Source of the DNA: Chloroflexus islandicus
GTDB lineage: Bacteria; Chloroflexota; Chloroflexia; Chloroflexales; Chloroflexaceae
Assembly: GCF_001650695.1 (NCBI RefSeq)
Contig: NZ_LWQS01000051.1
Span: forward strand, 1-59,054
Direction of reading: 5' to 3'
DNA: 59,054 bases
The position numbers and the translations under genes are program-made. The notes under the pieces are model-generated. The model saw only the letters and a list, made by a program, of their open reading frames with translations, did not search any database and had not been told where the DNA came from. This document shows, piece by piece, positions 1 through 10,061 of the stretch. Positions within the stretch are counted from its first letter, which is position 1. Every line of letters begins with the position of its first letter.

Positions 1-2
1 CC

Positions 3-488
3 GCCACCCCCCGCCCCACCGCGGCGCCGGCCGCTACTCAGCCGACCCAAGCCCCAGCCGCTCAAGCCACCAACGCCGCTGGCGGCGCCAATGTGGTGAA
101 CGAAACCCCGGCCCAAACGATCCAGATTCAAGCCGATCCGAATGCTTTGGCCTTCGCCCAGACTTCACTGAGCGCACCTGCGAACACCGTCGTGAAGCTC
201 GATTTTGTCAACCAAAATAATCTCGGCGTCCAACACAACTGGGTGCTGGTCAATGGCGGTGATGATGTGGCCGCCGCCGTGAACAACGCTGCGCAGGCCA
301 ACGCTGATGCCCTCTTCGTGCCGCCGCCCGATACGCCCGGCGCTTTGGCGTGGACGCCGATGCTCAATGCTGGCCAGACCGGCAGCGTTACCTTCCGCAC
401 GCCGCCCCCCGGCACCTATCTCTACATCTGCACCTTCCCCGGTCACTATCTGGCTGGCATGAAGGGCACGCTGACGGTGACGCCGTAA
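3..488 (+). CDS. Auracyanin-type blue copper protein, 5' end cut by window
   Basis: The frame is open from base 3, so the gene starts outside the window; the GTG at 93 is probably not the real start. The first 30 or so codons form an Ala/Pro/Thr/Gln-rich linker such as follows a lipoprotein or signal-anchor segment. The rest is a cupredoxin domain of about 130 residues with the type 1 copper ligands visible: His in Q-H-N-W-V-L, and Cys, His and Met in C-T-F-P-G-H-Y-L-A-G-M. This C-terminal pattern is typical of auracyanins, which carry electrons between the alternative complex III and the reaction centre or oxidase in Chloroflexales. It faces the periplasm. The subtype (A, B or other) cannot be set without the N-terminus. 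Confidence 0.88.
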   Translation, partial: ATPRPTAAPAATQPTQAPAAQATNAAGGANVVNETPAQTIQIQADPNALAFAQTSLSAPANTVVKLDFVNQNNLGVQHNWVLVNGGDDVAAAVNNAAQANADALFVPPPDTPGALAWTPMLNAGQTGSVTFRTPPPGTYLYICTFPGHYLAGMKGTLTVTP

Positions 489-511
489 GGCGGACAAGCT
501 CGACTCTGGCA

Positions 512-556
512 GAGCGCAGGCGCGGATGCTGGCGACACTAGCATCCCGCTGCGCTC
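512..556. terminator. Nested hairpin between convergent genes
   Basis: An outer 8-bp stem (512-519 with 549-556, GAGCGCAG/CTGCGCTC) encloses an inner 7-bp stem (524-530 with 540-546, GGATGCT/AGCATCC). It lies between the ends of the auracyanin gene and the convergent methyltransferase gene. There is no strong U-tract, so a bidirectional terminator role is inferred from position. Confidence 0.5.
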
Positions 557-559
557 AGT

Positions 560-1750
560 TTATGCTGCTCGCTCTAATACCGCAATCGCCTCGACATGCG
601 GCGTGTGCGGGAACATATCGTATCCGCGCAGGCCGATCACGCGGTACGACACCGTTAATATCTGGAGATCAGCGACTTGGGTGAGCGGGTTACACGAGAC
701 GTAGACGATCCGCTGCGGCCCAATTCTGAGGAGTTCTTGGCACACCTGCGGCCCTAAGCCGGTGCGCGGCGGGTCAGCCACGATCACCGGCAAGCTGCCC
801 GCTGGCTGCGCGCGCAAGTACTCCAGCGTATCGGCGCAGATCGGGTTCAAGTTTGCTACGCCATTGGCGATCGCATTGCGCTGCGCCAACGTGACGCTGT
901 CCGCCACCGCTTCAACGCAATCAACGCTGGCTGCCCGCCGGGCCAGATGTAACCCTATCGCGCCGACCCCTCCGTAGAGATCGGCTACCCGCATGGTTGG
1001 CTCAACTGCCGCCGCCTCAACCGCATCGCCGATCAACCGATCCGCGAGATAGACATTATTTTGAAAGAAGGTATTGGGGCCAACGAAACAGACCATCTCG
1101 CCAATGCGCATCGCCAGCTCGGCAGCGCCCCAATGCCGGCGCGGCTCGCCGAACGATAGATCGGTGAGGGTGTCATTAACCAACCAGTGAAAGCCTGTCA
1201 CCCCCGGCTGGGCCAGCGCCGTCTCTGCTAGCGCAGCCATCGTTGCTTCATCACCGCCGGCAGCCGTCACCGCCGCGATCAGCAATTCGTCGTTTAGGTT
1301 GCGCCGCACCACCACATAGCGTAAAAAACCGGTATGGGCCCGAATATCGTAATCGGGCAAGCCCAACTCGCCGGCCCGCCGCCACACCGCTTGCGCCGCG
1401 GCAAATGCCGCCGGTGGAATCAAATGGCATGTCGTGAGTTCGATAATGTAATTAAACTTGCCGCGCGCTCGCAAGCCAAAGCGCCCCTTCGTAGCGACGT
1501 AATCCATCCGGGTGCGGTAGGCAAATGGGTTCGGCGAGGGCACAACCACAAACCCATCAACCCTGATCCCGCTGCTCGCGTACAGTTCGCGTAAGACGGC
1601 AGCTTTCGCCGCCACTTGATCGGCGTACGCTCGATCTTGAAATGCGCACCCGCCGCATTCCCGCGCATGCGGGCACAATGGCGACGTTGGTTGTCCGGCC
1701 AATGCCCGGTCAACAATCGCCTTGCGCAGCGTCTTACTGGTCAATGTCAT
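560..1750 (-). CDS. rlmD: RlmD/TrmA-family RNA (uracil-5-)-methyltransferase
   Basis: A 396-residue SAM-dependent enzyme of the RumA/TrmA family, which makes 5-methyluridine in 23S rRNA or tRNA. Four cysteines fit the [4Fe-4S] site of RlmD: C26, C32, C35 (C-x5-C-G-G-C) and C108. The C-terminal Rossmann domain has the D-P-P-R-T-G-L motif and the catalytic Cys in Y-V-S-C-N-P. Classical RlmD proteins carry an N-terminal TRAM RNA-binding domain of about 60 residues; here the cluster begins at residue 26, so the TRAM domain is absent. The family call is firm, but whether the target is rRNA position 1939, 747 or tRNA U54 cannot be read from the sequence. Confidence 0.88.
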   Translation of the reverse strand: MTLTSKTLRKAIVDRALAGQPTSPLCPHARECGGCAFQDRAYADQVAAKAAVLRELYASSGIRVDGFVVVPSPNPFAYRTRMDYVATKGRFGLRARGKFNYIIELTTCHLIPPAAFAAAQAVWRRAGELGLPDYDIRAHTGFLRYVVVRRNLNDELLIAAVTAAGGDEATMAALAETALAQPGVTGFHWLVNDTLTDLSFGEPRRHWGAAELAMRIGEMVCFVGPNTFFQNNVYLADRLIGDAVEAAAVEPTMRVADLYGGVGAIGLHLARRAASVDCVEAVADSVTLAQRNAIANGVANLNPICADTLEYLRAQPAGSLPVIVADPPRTGLGPQVCQELLRIGPQRIVYVSCNPLTQVADLQILTVSYRVIGLRGYDMFPHTPHVEAIAVLERAA

Positions 1751-1816
1751 AGCAGATGCTCACATCCAGCGGCGCTGCCGGCGCTTTTTTCACCATAGCT
1801 ACCCGTCTTGACCGCA

Positions 1817-2809
1817 TCAATTCAACCCATGACGCTGATTGCGCGCCAGCGTGCTCTGCTCGCTCAGCCAACGCTGCAACGCCTCTTGCGGCGATGCCGC
1901 CACTTCCAGCTCATGCAACTCAATCCCAATGTGGGTCAAGGTCAACGCTACCTGCGACGAAATGCCGGTTAACGTCACCCGGCAACCGAGCAAACGCAAC
2001 GCCCGCACCGTCTGCGTCAGCGCATTAGCGACTGCGGTATCGATCACCGGCACGCCGGCCACATCGAGAATCACCAGACTCACCCGCCGTTCATAGACCA
2101 GTTCGAGTAACCGGCTAGTGATCCTGCTTGCCCGCCGGCTATCGATCCCGCCCACCAGCGGCGCCAGCAACACCCCCTCGGCAATCCGCACCGCCGGCGT
2201 CTCAAGCTGGCTGACCAGCTCGAGCAGCTCTTGCTGGCGCTGGTTTTGCTCGGCCAGCTCGCGCCGCTGTTGCTCGATCGCCGTTGCCCGCGCCTCGATC
2301 TCCGCTTTGGCGGCTTGGGCTTGCGCGGCATTGCGCTCAGCTTCGATCCGGGCCGTATCAAGCGCAAAACGCGCCGCAGCAAAGGCGATCACTTGAACGA
2401 GATAACTGGCCCCGACGGCAAGACTGGCGTAGACGCTATCGAACACGCCATCAGCAATATCGCGACCGAGCAAAACGACCAGCATCGCCAACCCTACCCC
2501 GGCCACCCATTGCGTATTGGTGATCGCCACTGCAAACGCTAGCGGCGTAAAGAGCACCAGCGATTCTTGACTGAGCGGCAAACCAAACGCTACAACTAGC
2601 GCAACGCCAGCCGTGGCAAAAAAGCGTGCCCCTTCCCAACCCCGCCAGTAGAGCCAAGTCGCCACGCCGAAGATCGCCGAGACGATGAACGTTAAGACGA
2701 TCGTTTGCAGCGGATCGCCGAAGATAATGTTCAGCAACCCGCGCACCAATGTGTAGCCGGCCATGCCGCCGAGAAGGGCGAAAGCTAGTTGGCGTTGATC
2801 GATTCTCAC
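1817..2809 (-). CDS. Membrane protein with C-terminal STAS domain (RsbR/RsbS-like)
   Basis: The GTG start at 2809 is preferred because AGGAGG lies four bases upstream (2814-2819); an ATG 45 bases further up (2854) lacks such a site. The 330-residue protein has about five or six hydrophobic segments (residues 5-150), then a charged Ala/Glu/Gln coiled coil (about 155-215), then an STAS domain containing V-I-L-D-V-A-G-V-P-V-I-D-T. That core matches RsbR-type anti-sigma-factor antagonists, whose conserved Ser/Thr are phosphorylated by a stressosome kinase. No kinase or sigma factor is adjacent. It probably relays a membrane or redox signal by partner switching. It lies 41 bases downstream of thrC on the same strand. 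Confidence 0.8.
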   Translation of the reverse strand: MRIDQRQLAFALLGGMAGYTLVRGLLNIIFGDPLQTIVLTFIVSAIFGVATWLYWRGWEGARFFATAGVALVVAFGLPLSQESLVLFTPLAFAVAITNTQWVAGVGLAMLVVLLGRDIADGVFDSVYASLAVGASYLVQVIAFAAARFALDTARIEAERNAAQAQAAKAEIEARATAIEQQRRELAEQNQRQQELLELVSQLETPAVRIAEGVLLAPLVGGIDSRRASRITSRLLELVYERRVSLVILDVAGVPVIDTAVANALTQTVRALRLLGCRVTLTGISSQVALTLTHIGIELHELEVAASPQEALQRWLSEQSTLARNQRHGLN

Positions 2810-2850
2810 ATGACCTCCTTCGCTGATAGGCGGGTAACGCCTCTTTGGCG

Positions 2851-4607
<1,757 letters not shown>

Positions 4608-5372
4608 GTGAATCGGCGATACGGTTGGCTTTTCATCGGTCTTGGCGCAATCCTCGCCATTAGTACAGGACTGCTCGTATTTTACCTCATCCGGCAACAA
4701 GAGCTGCGCGCCATCGAACAGGCCCGCCAAGAAGTGCAGCTTGCTGCGCAACGGTCAGCAGCCACTATCCCGATCCCAGTCGCGGCGCGCTCGCTGGAAA
4801 TGGGGGCGTTGATTAGCAGCGCTGATCTGGTGTTAAAAGAGTTTCCGGTTGATTTAGTGCCGCCCACGGCGATTACTTCGCCGCAAGAACTCGAGAACCA
4901 GATCACGATCGCGCCGATTGGCGCGGGTGAATTCTTTACTGCGCGCAGCCTCGCTAGCGCCACCGATGCGCCGATCAGCAGCCAAATCCCCGCTGGCAAA
5001 GTATTGTTCGCCTTCCCCGTACTTGATCTGCTGGCTGAACTCGACATTATTCGCCCCGGCGACCGGCTCGATCTGCTGCTGAGTGTGCCAATTGAAGTTG
5101 ATCCAGAGCGCGATCCGATTATCGCCACCGGGGTGACCCTGCAAAACATCGAGGTGTTTCGCGTGATCCATCCCACCGTTACCGATGGCAGCGAAACGGC
5201 GCCGGTCTCGCTGCTGCTGCTGGTTGATCCGGCTGAGGCCGTCTTGATCAAACAGGTGAAGGACGTTGGCGGTGTGGTTGACTTCACCCTGCGCTCGATC
5301 CGCGATCGTGAACCGTTTACTGTGCCCTCGATTGACACTGATACCTTAATGAGCCGCTACCGCCTGCGCTAG
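4608..5372 (+). CDS. cpaB: CpaB/RcpC-family Flp pilus assembly protein (SAF domain)
   Basis: A 254-residue protein with an N-terminal membrane anchor (residues 6-28) and an SAF-type beta-clip domain beginning around I-P-V-A-A-R-S-L-E-M-G, as in CpaB/RcpC. The family is periplasmic and acts with the secretin or cell wall in Flp/Tad pilus assembly. The GTG start at 4608 is supported by AAGGAG at 4595-4600. It is the first gene of the Tad operon, 28 bases before the next. Chloroflexales lack a classical LPS outer membrane, so its partner here is uncertain. Confidence 0.83.
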   Translation: MNRRYGWLFIGLGAILAISTGLLVFYLIRQQELRAIEQARQEVQLAAQRSAATIPIPVAARSLEMGALISSADLVLKEFPVDLVPPTAITSPQELENQITIAPIGAGEFFTARSLASATDAPISSQIPAGKVLFAFPVLDLLAELDIIRPGDRLDLLLSVPIEVDPERDPIIATGVTLQNIEVFRVIHPTVTDGSETAPVSLLLLVDPAEAVLIKQVKDVGGVVDFTLRSIRDREPFTVPSIDTDTLMSRYRLR

Positions 5373-5400
5373 GCGTCTACCTACAAAGGAGTACTGCGTT

Positions 5401-6651
5401 ATGACTATCGTGAATGAGCGTTCGATGCGGATTGTGGTCTTCACCGGCGCCGATCAACTGGATGCCGATTGGATCCGGCGATTGGCTGCCGAACCCGATA
5501 CCAACCGGCTCGAACGGGTAGGCGTCGCCGCCAGCGGGTTGGAATTGGTGTGGCAGACCCGGCCCGACGTGGTGATTGTCGATCGACCGGTAGCGCAGAC
5601 CGAACAACTGATCAGCCAAATCTACGCCAATTTGCCCTCGGTCGTGTGCATTGCGCTCGTCGAACAGCAGGATATGGCGAACCTCCGCCGGTTGATGCTG
5701 GCCGGCGCCCGCGATGTGCTGGCCAAGCCGGTTCGTTACAGCGAGCTAGTGTCGAGTGTACGGCGCGCGCTCGATGTTGAACTCAACCGCCGCCGCCAGA
5801 TGGGCGGCACACCCACCGCACGCGGCCACGGTCGCGGCAAGCTGACCGCCGTGATTTCGCCCAAAGGCGGCGCCGGCACCACCTTTATCGCCACCAATTT
5901 GGCGGTTGCCCTGCGCCAGCTCAGTGGCAGCCGGGTAGCCTTGGCCGATCTGGCTTTGCAGTTCGGTCACGTCGGCACCCATCTGAATCTGTGGTCGCGC
6001 CATACGCTGGCCGATCTGGTGCTGCGCAGCGACGAGATCGATGATGACCTGATGGGCGCCGTGATGCAAAGCCACTCCTCGGGGGTTGATGTGCTGCTCG
6101 CCCCCACCACGCCCGAACTGGCCGGTGAAGTGACCGGCGCCCAGATCGAGCGCGTGCTCGATGCGCTGCTCGAACGCTACGATCACGTCATCGTCGATAC
6201 GTGGAGCTTCCTCGACGAGATCACCCTGACCCTGCTGGCGCAGGCCGACCACATTCTGGTGGTCACTACCCCTGAAGTGCCGGCGCTCAAGAATGCCCGC
6301 CATTTCCTTGATTATCTCCGCCAGCACAATATCCTCAAGGGTTCGGTGTCAATTGTGCTCAACCGCTTCCCCAGCGTCGATGGCATCGCGCTCGAAGATG
6401 TGCAGCAGCATCTGCGCCAACCGGTCAGCGCCAATATTCCCAGCGCCGGTGAAATGGTGACGTACAGCATCAATCGCGGCATCCCGCTGGTGATGTCGAA
6501 TGCGCAGAGCTGGGCGGCGGTGCGGCTGCGCAAGTTGGCGGCCCATATCGCCGGCGAGCAGGTTGAACTGCTCTCGCTGGCCCCCAACGAGGGCAAAGAG
6601 CAGCGCGGTTGGTTTGGCGGCAAGAGCTTCTTGCCGGCGTGGAAGCGATAA
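5401..6651 (+). CDS. tadZ: CpaE/TadZ-like protein: receiver-like domain plus ParA-type ATPase
   Basis: This 416-residue protein has an N-terminal response-regulator-like fold (about 8-130, with the acidic site in V-V-I-V-D-R-P) and a MinD/ParA-like ATPase domain from about 145. The deviant Walker A is K-G-G-A-G-T-T-F-I-A-T-N. This arrangement is that of CpaE/TadZ, which places the Tad machine in the cell. A spaced AAAGGAG lies in front of the ATG. It sits between cpaB and cpaF, the standard order. Whether the receiver is phosphorylated is unknown. Confidence 0.87.
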   Translation: MTIVNERSMRIVVFTGADQLDADWIRRLAAEPDTNRLERVGVAASGLELVWQTRPDVVIVDRPVAQTEQLISQIYANLPSVVCIALVEQQDMANLRRLMLAGARDVLAKPVRYSELVSSVRRALDVELNRRRQMGGTPTARGHGRGKLTAVISPKGGAGTTFIATNLAVALRQLSGSRVALADLALQFGHVGTHLNLWSRHTLADLVLRSDEIDDDLMGAVMQSHSSGVDVLLAPTTPELAGEVTGAQIERVLDALLERYDHVIVDTWSFLDEITLTLLAQADHILVVTTPEVPALKNARHFLDYLRQHNILKGSVSIVLNRFPSVDGIALEDVQQHLRQPVSANIPSAGEMVTYSINRGIPLVMSNAQSWAAVRLRKLAAHIAGEQVELLSLAPNEGKEQRGWFGGKSFLPAWKR

Positions 6652-6693
6652 CAATCCGTTCCAGCTTACATCATCTGCTAGCGAGGTTTCTCT

Positions 6694-8091
6694 ATGGCTC
6701 GGCTGCGTTTCTCTCGCCCTGAATCGACCAATCTGCCTGAACCGGTTGCGCCGGCGCCCGCGCCGCAACCCGAAGCGCCATCACCGGCCCCCCGCGCTCC
6801 GACGCCACTCGTCGCTGCCCGCGAAGACCGCGAATTGGTGGCGGCGGTACAGGCCAAGTTGCTGGCGGAACCCGAACCGACCAGCGCCCGCCGCGACCCC
6901 GACTACTTTCCCCGCCGGATTGCGGCATTGGTGACGGAACAACTCGAAGGCAGCGGCCGCATCGTCTCTGAGCGCGAACGGGCCCGGTTGATCAAGTTCG
7001 CCCAAGCCGAATTGCTTGGGTTGGGGCCGCTCGAACCGTTCTTGCATGACGACACCGTGACCGAGATTATGGTCAACGGCCCCCATCAGATCTGGATCGA
7101 GCGCAATGGCAAGATCGAGGAGACCGGCGCCACCTTTATCGATGACGAACACGTGCGCCGGATCATTGACCGGATTATTGCCCCGCTTGGCCGCCGCTGC
7201 GATGAAACCACGCCGATGGTGGACGCCCGCTTGCCCGATGGCTCGCGCCTGAATGCCATCATTCCGCCGCTGTGCCTCAATGGGCCGACCTTGACCATCC
7301 GCAAGTTCTTCAAGCAGCCGTTGACCGTGCATGATCTGATTGCGCGCGGTTCGGCCTCGCCCGAAATTATGGAGTTGTTGCGGGTCTGCGTCCAAGGCCG
7401 GCTCAATATCATCGTTTCGGGCGGTACCGGCACCGGCAAAACGACGATCCTCAATGTGCTCTCGTCATTCATTCCCCCCGACGAGCGCATTGTCACGATC
7501 GAGAACGCTGCCGAGCTGCGTTTGCAACAACGCCACGTGGTGACGCTCGAAACCCGGCCGCCAAACATCGAAGGCAAGGGTGAGGTGACGATCCGCGATC
7601 TGGTCGTCAACGCGCTCCGCATGCGCCCCGACCGGATCGTGGTCGGCGAGTGCCGCGCCGGCGAGGCGCTCGATATGTTGCAGGCGATGAATACCGGCCA
7701 CGATGGCTCAATGACCACGCTACACGCCAATAGCCCGCGCGACGCCATTCACCGCCTCGAGACGATGGTGCTGATGGCCGGTCTCGATCTACCGCAACGG
7801 GCCATCCGCGAGCAGATCGCCTCGGCGATTAACCTGATCGTCCAACTCGACCGCTTGAAGGACGGTTCGCGCAAGATTACCAAGATTTGTGAAGTGACCG
7901 GGATGGAAGGCGATGTGGTGACGATGTCTGAACTGTTCGTCTTCCAGCAGCAAGGCATGCGCGACGGGCAAGTGGTAGGCCGGATGGTGCCGACCGGCAT
8001 TCGCCCGCGCTTCCTTGAGCAACTGGCCAGCCACGATCTCTACCTGCCGCCGCACATCTTCGGTTTTGGCGCGTCGCGCCACGAGCGCTAA
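6694..8091 (+). CDS. tadA: CpaF/TadA secretion ATPase
   Basis: A 465-residue type II/IV secretion ATPase powering assembly of the Tad pilus from the cytoplasm. After a Pro/Ala-rich leader (about 1-60) come the N-terminal domain and the RecA-like core with Walker A S-G-G-T-G-T-G-K-T-T (about residues 243-252), the Asp box R-M-R-P-D-R-I-V-V-G-E and the His box T-T-L-H-A-N-S. All catalytic motifs are intact. It ends 18 bases before the probable native tadB ATG. Confidence 0.94.
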   Translation: MARLRFSRPESTNLPEPVAPAPAPQPEAPSPAPRAPTPLVAAREDRELVAAVQAKLLAEPEPTSARRDPDYFPRRIAALVTEQLEGSGRIVSERERARLIKFAQAELLGLGPLEPFLHDDTVTEIMVNGPHQIWIERNGKIEETGATFIDDEHVRRIIDRIIAPLGRRCDETTPMVDARLPDGSRLNAIIPPLCLNGPTLTIRKFFKQPLTVHDLIARGSASPEIMELLRVCVQGRLNIIVSGGTGTGKTTILNVLSSFIPPDERIVTIENAAELRLQQRHVVTLETRPPNIEGKGEVTIRDLVVNALRMRPDRIVVGECRAGEALDMLQAMNTGHDGSMTTLHANSPRDAIHRLETMVLMAGLDLPQRAIREQIASAINLIVQLDRLKDGSRKITKICEVTGMEGDVVTMSELFVFQQQGMRDGQVVGRMVPTGIRPRFLEQLASHDLYLPPHIFGFGASRHER

Positions 8092-8097
8092 CTCATC

Positions 8098-8118
8098 GAG
8101 GTGGACACGATGTGGTAG
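8098..8118 (+). other. Probable native tadB start with in-frame amber at codon 3
   Basis: GAGGTGG (8098-8104) is well placed for the ATG at 8110, which is in frame with tadB. The codons read ATG TGG TAG CTG TTG, so a TAG at 8116-8118 interrupts the frame after two residues. The next possible starts, CTG 8119 and TTG 8122, are 17 to 20 bases from the ribosome site, which is too far for efficient use. Confidence 0.6.
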
Positions 8119-8121
8119 CTG

Positions 8122-9096
8122 TTGGAACCTTCGATCTTGATTGCGCTGGCGGCGAGCGGCGGCATCTTGCTGAGCGTCGCGTTCGTGGTTATCGGTTGGC
8201 GCGCCTTCCAAAGCGATCGCGAAGTGCTGCGCAACCGGCTGCGCGATCAATATACCTCTGAACTCGAACAGTTGGCCCGTGAGAGCGCCGAACGCCAGCT
8301 CACCGGCGCGCAAATCGCCGAACGGCTGAATGAGTTGATGAGCCGGCGCAGCTTTGCCCGCCGCATTGCCCATTCGCTCGAGCAGGCCAATGTGCCGCTC
8401 ACCACTGCCGAGTATTTGCTGCTGCGCGCCGCGGTGCCGGTGGTACTGGCCGGCGTGGCATGGTGGATTTGGCAACATCTGCTGGTGATCTTGCCGGCTG
8501 CTATCCTTGGCTTCCTCTTGCCGGCATGGTGGATGGCGATGCGGCAGAGCAGCCGTCGCCAAGAATTTAATGCCCAGTTGCCCGAAACGCTCACTATTAT
8601 TGTCAATGGCCTGCGCGGCGGCTTTAGCTTGGTGCAGGCGTTGCGCTTGGTCGCCCAAGAAGCGCGCGAGCCGACCCGCCTTGAGTTTGAACGCACGAGC
8701 CAAGAAATCACGCTCGGCGTGCCGCTGGCCGACGCGCTCGACAATCTTGCCCAACGGATGGAATCAGACGATATGAGCATGGTGGTTACAGCGATCAAGA
8801 TCAATGCCCGCGTCGGCGGCAACCTCGCCGAGATTTTGCAAAACATCAGCAGCACTATTCGCGAACGCAGCAAGCTGCGTCAAGAAGTGCGGGTGATGAC
8901 CTCGATGCAACGCCTCTCGGCATGGATTGTCGGCTTGATCCCGATTGGCTTGGCGCTCTTTATCTTCACCATCAATCCCGGCTACATTCTCGCCGTCTTT
9001 AAGCCCGGCTGGCCGATCTTGATCCCGATTATCGCCGGCATCTTTTGGATCGCTGGCTTTATCGTCATCCGCCGCATTGCCAACATTCGCATCTGA
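8122..9096 (+). CDS. tadB: TadB-like inner-membrane platform protein
   Basis: A GspF/TadB-domain protein with membrane segments near residues 5-25, about 90-135 and at the C-terminus (about 265-320), and a cytoplasmic T2SSF domain (about 140-260, P-E-T-L-T-I-I-V-N-G-L-R-G-G). With TadC it forms the platform on which TadA acts. The frame can only be opened at TTG 8122 or CTG 8119, because an in-frame TAG follows the better ATG at 8110. Otherwise the gene is full length and intact. The TTG start given here is a fallback. Confidence 0.88.
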   Translation: MEPSILIALAASGGILLSVAFVVIGWRAFQSDREVLRNRLRDQYTSELEQLARESAERQLTGAQIAERLNELMSRRSFARRIAHSLEQANVPLTTAEYLLLRAAVPVVLAGVAWWIWQHLLVILPAAILGFLLPAWWMAMRQSSRRQEFNAQLPETLTIIVNGLRGGFSLVQALRLVAQEAREPTRLEFERTSQEITLGVPLADALDNLAQRMESDDMSMVVTAIKINARVGGNLAEILQNISSTIRERSKLRQEVRVMTSMQRLSAWIVGLIPIGLALFIFTINPGYILAVFKPGWPILIPIIAGIFWIAGFIVIRRIANIRI

Positions 9097-9105
9097 GAGG
9101 CAACC

Positions 9106-10041
9106 ATGTCGCTGACCATCTTGATCACAATGAGCACCCTCGCCGGGGTCAGTGTCTGGTTGATGGTGCTTGGCCTGACACAGGTACGCCGCCACGCTGA
9201 TATTCGCCGCCGGCTCGATACCTTTCTGGTCAATGGCGAAGAGCATCCGGTCGTCGTCCGCGAGCAAGAACTGGCCCGCCCGTTCAGCCAGCGCGTGATT
9301 GTGCCTATTGCCGCCACCATCGCCCGGCTTGCGCTGTGGTTCTGGCCGCAACACTGGCTTGATACGCTCCACCAGCGGTTGTTGCAGGCCGGCAATCCCG
9401 GCGGCATGGGGGCCAACGAGTTTGCCGGCTTGAAATTGCTGATGGCCTTGATCGCAGCCGGCGCAGTTGGCGCCGGGTGGATCGGGTTGCAACCGCCGCT
9501 CACCTTCAATACGGTGGCTATCGCCCTGCTGCTCGTTGCCGTCGCGTTTGTCATCCCTGACTTCTGGCTTGGCCGCCGGATCAAGCAGCGCCGCCAGCAG
9601 ATTATCAATGCGCTGCCCGATGTGCTTGATCTGATGGTGGTGACGACCGAAGCCGGCCTCAGCTTTGAAAGCGGCATGCAAGAGATCGTGACGAAGTGGT
9701 CGCATCCGCTGGCGCGCGAATTCAGCCGCACCCTGCGCGATTTGGCGATGGGCAGCTCGCGCCGTGAAGCCTTGAATGCACTCGCGCAGCGCACCCAAGT
9801 CGAAGATGTGCGCAGCTTTGTGGTTGCGATCAATCAGGCCGAAGAATTGGGCGTCAGCATTGGTCGCGTGCTGCGCACCCAAGCCGATGATATGCGCGTG
9901 CGCCGCCGGCAACGGGCCTACGAACAGGCCAATAAAGCGCCGGTCAAGATGATGTTTCCGCTCGTCTTTCTGATCTTTCCCGCGATCTTCGCCGTCCTGC
10001 TTGGGCCGGCCGTGGTGCGCTTTGCTGAACTTGGGTTATAA
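9106..10041 (+). CDS. tadC: TadC-like inner-membrane platform protein
   Basis: A 311-residue paralogue of TadB with an N-terminal transmembrane segment, a pair of central segments (about 105-155), the T2SSF domain with P-D-V-L-D-L-M-V-V-T-T-E-A-G, and a C-terminal hydrophobic anchor. It starts with ATG nine bases after tadB, preceded by GAGAGGC. Its place after tadB is the canonical Tad order. Confidence 0.9.
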   Translation: MSLTILITMSTLAGVSVWLMVLGLTQVRRHADIRRRLDTFLVNGEEHPVVVREQELARPFSQRVIVPIAATIARLALWFWPQHWLDTLHQRLLQAGNPGGMGANEFAGLKLLMALIAAGAVGAGWIGLQPPLTFNTVAIALLLVAVAFVIPDFWLGRRIKQRRQQIINALPDVLDLMVVTTEAGLSFESGMQEIVTKWSHPLAREFSRTLRDLAMGSSRREALNALAQRTQVEDVRSFVVAINQAEELGVSIGRVLRTQADDMRVRRRQRAYEQANKAPVKMMFPLVFLIFPAIFAVLLGPAVVRFAELGL

Positions 10042-10061
10042 CACACAGACAGGGTACTCGT

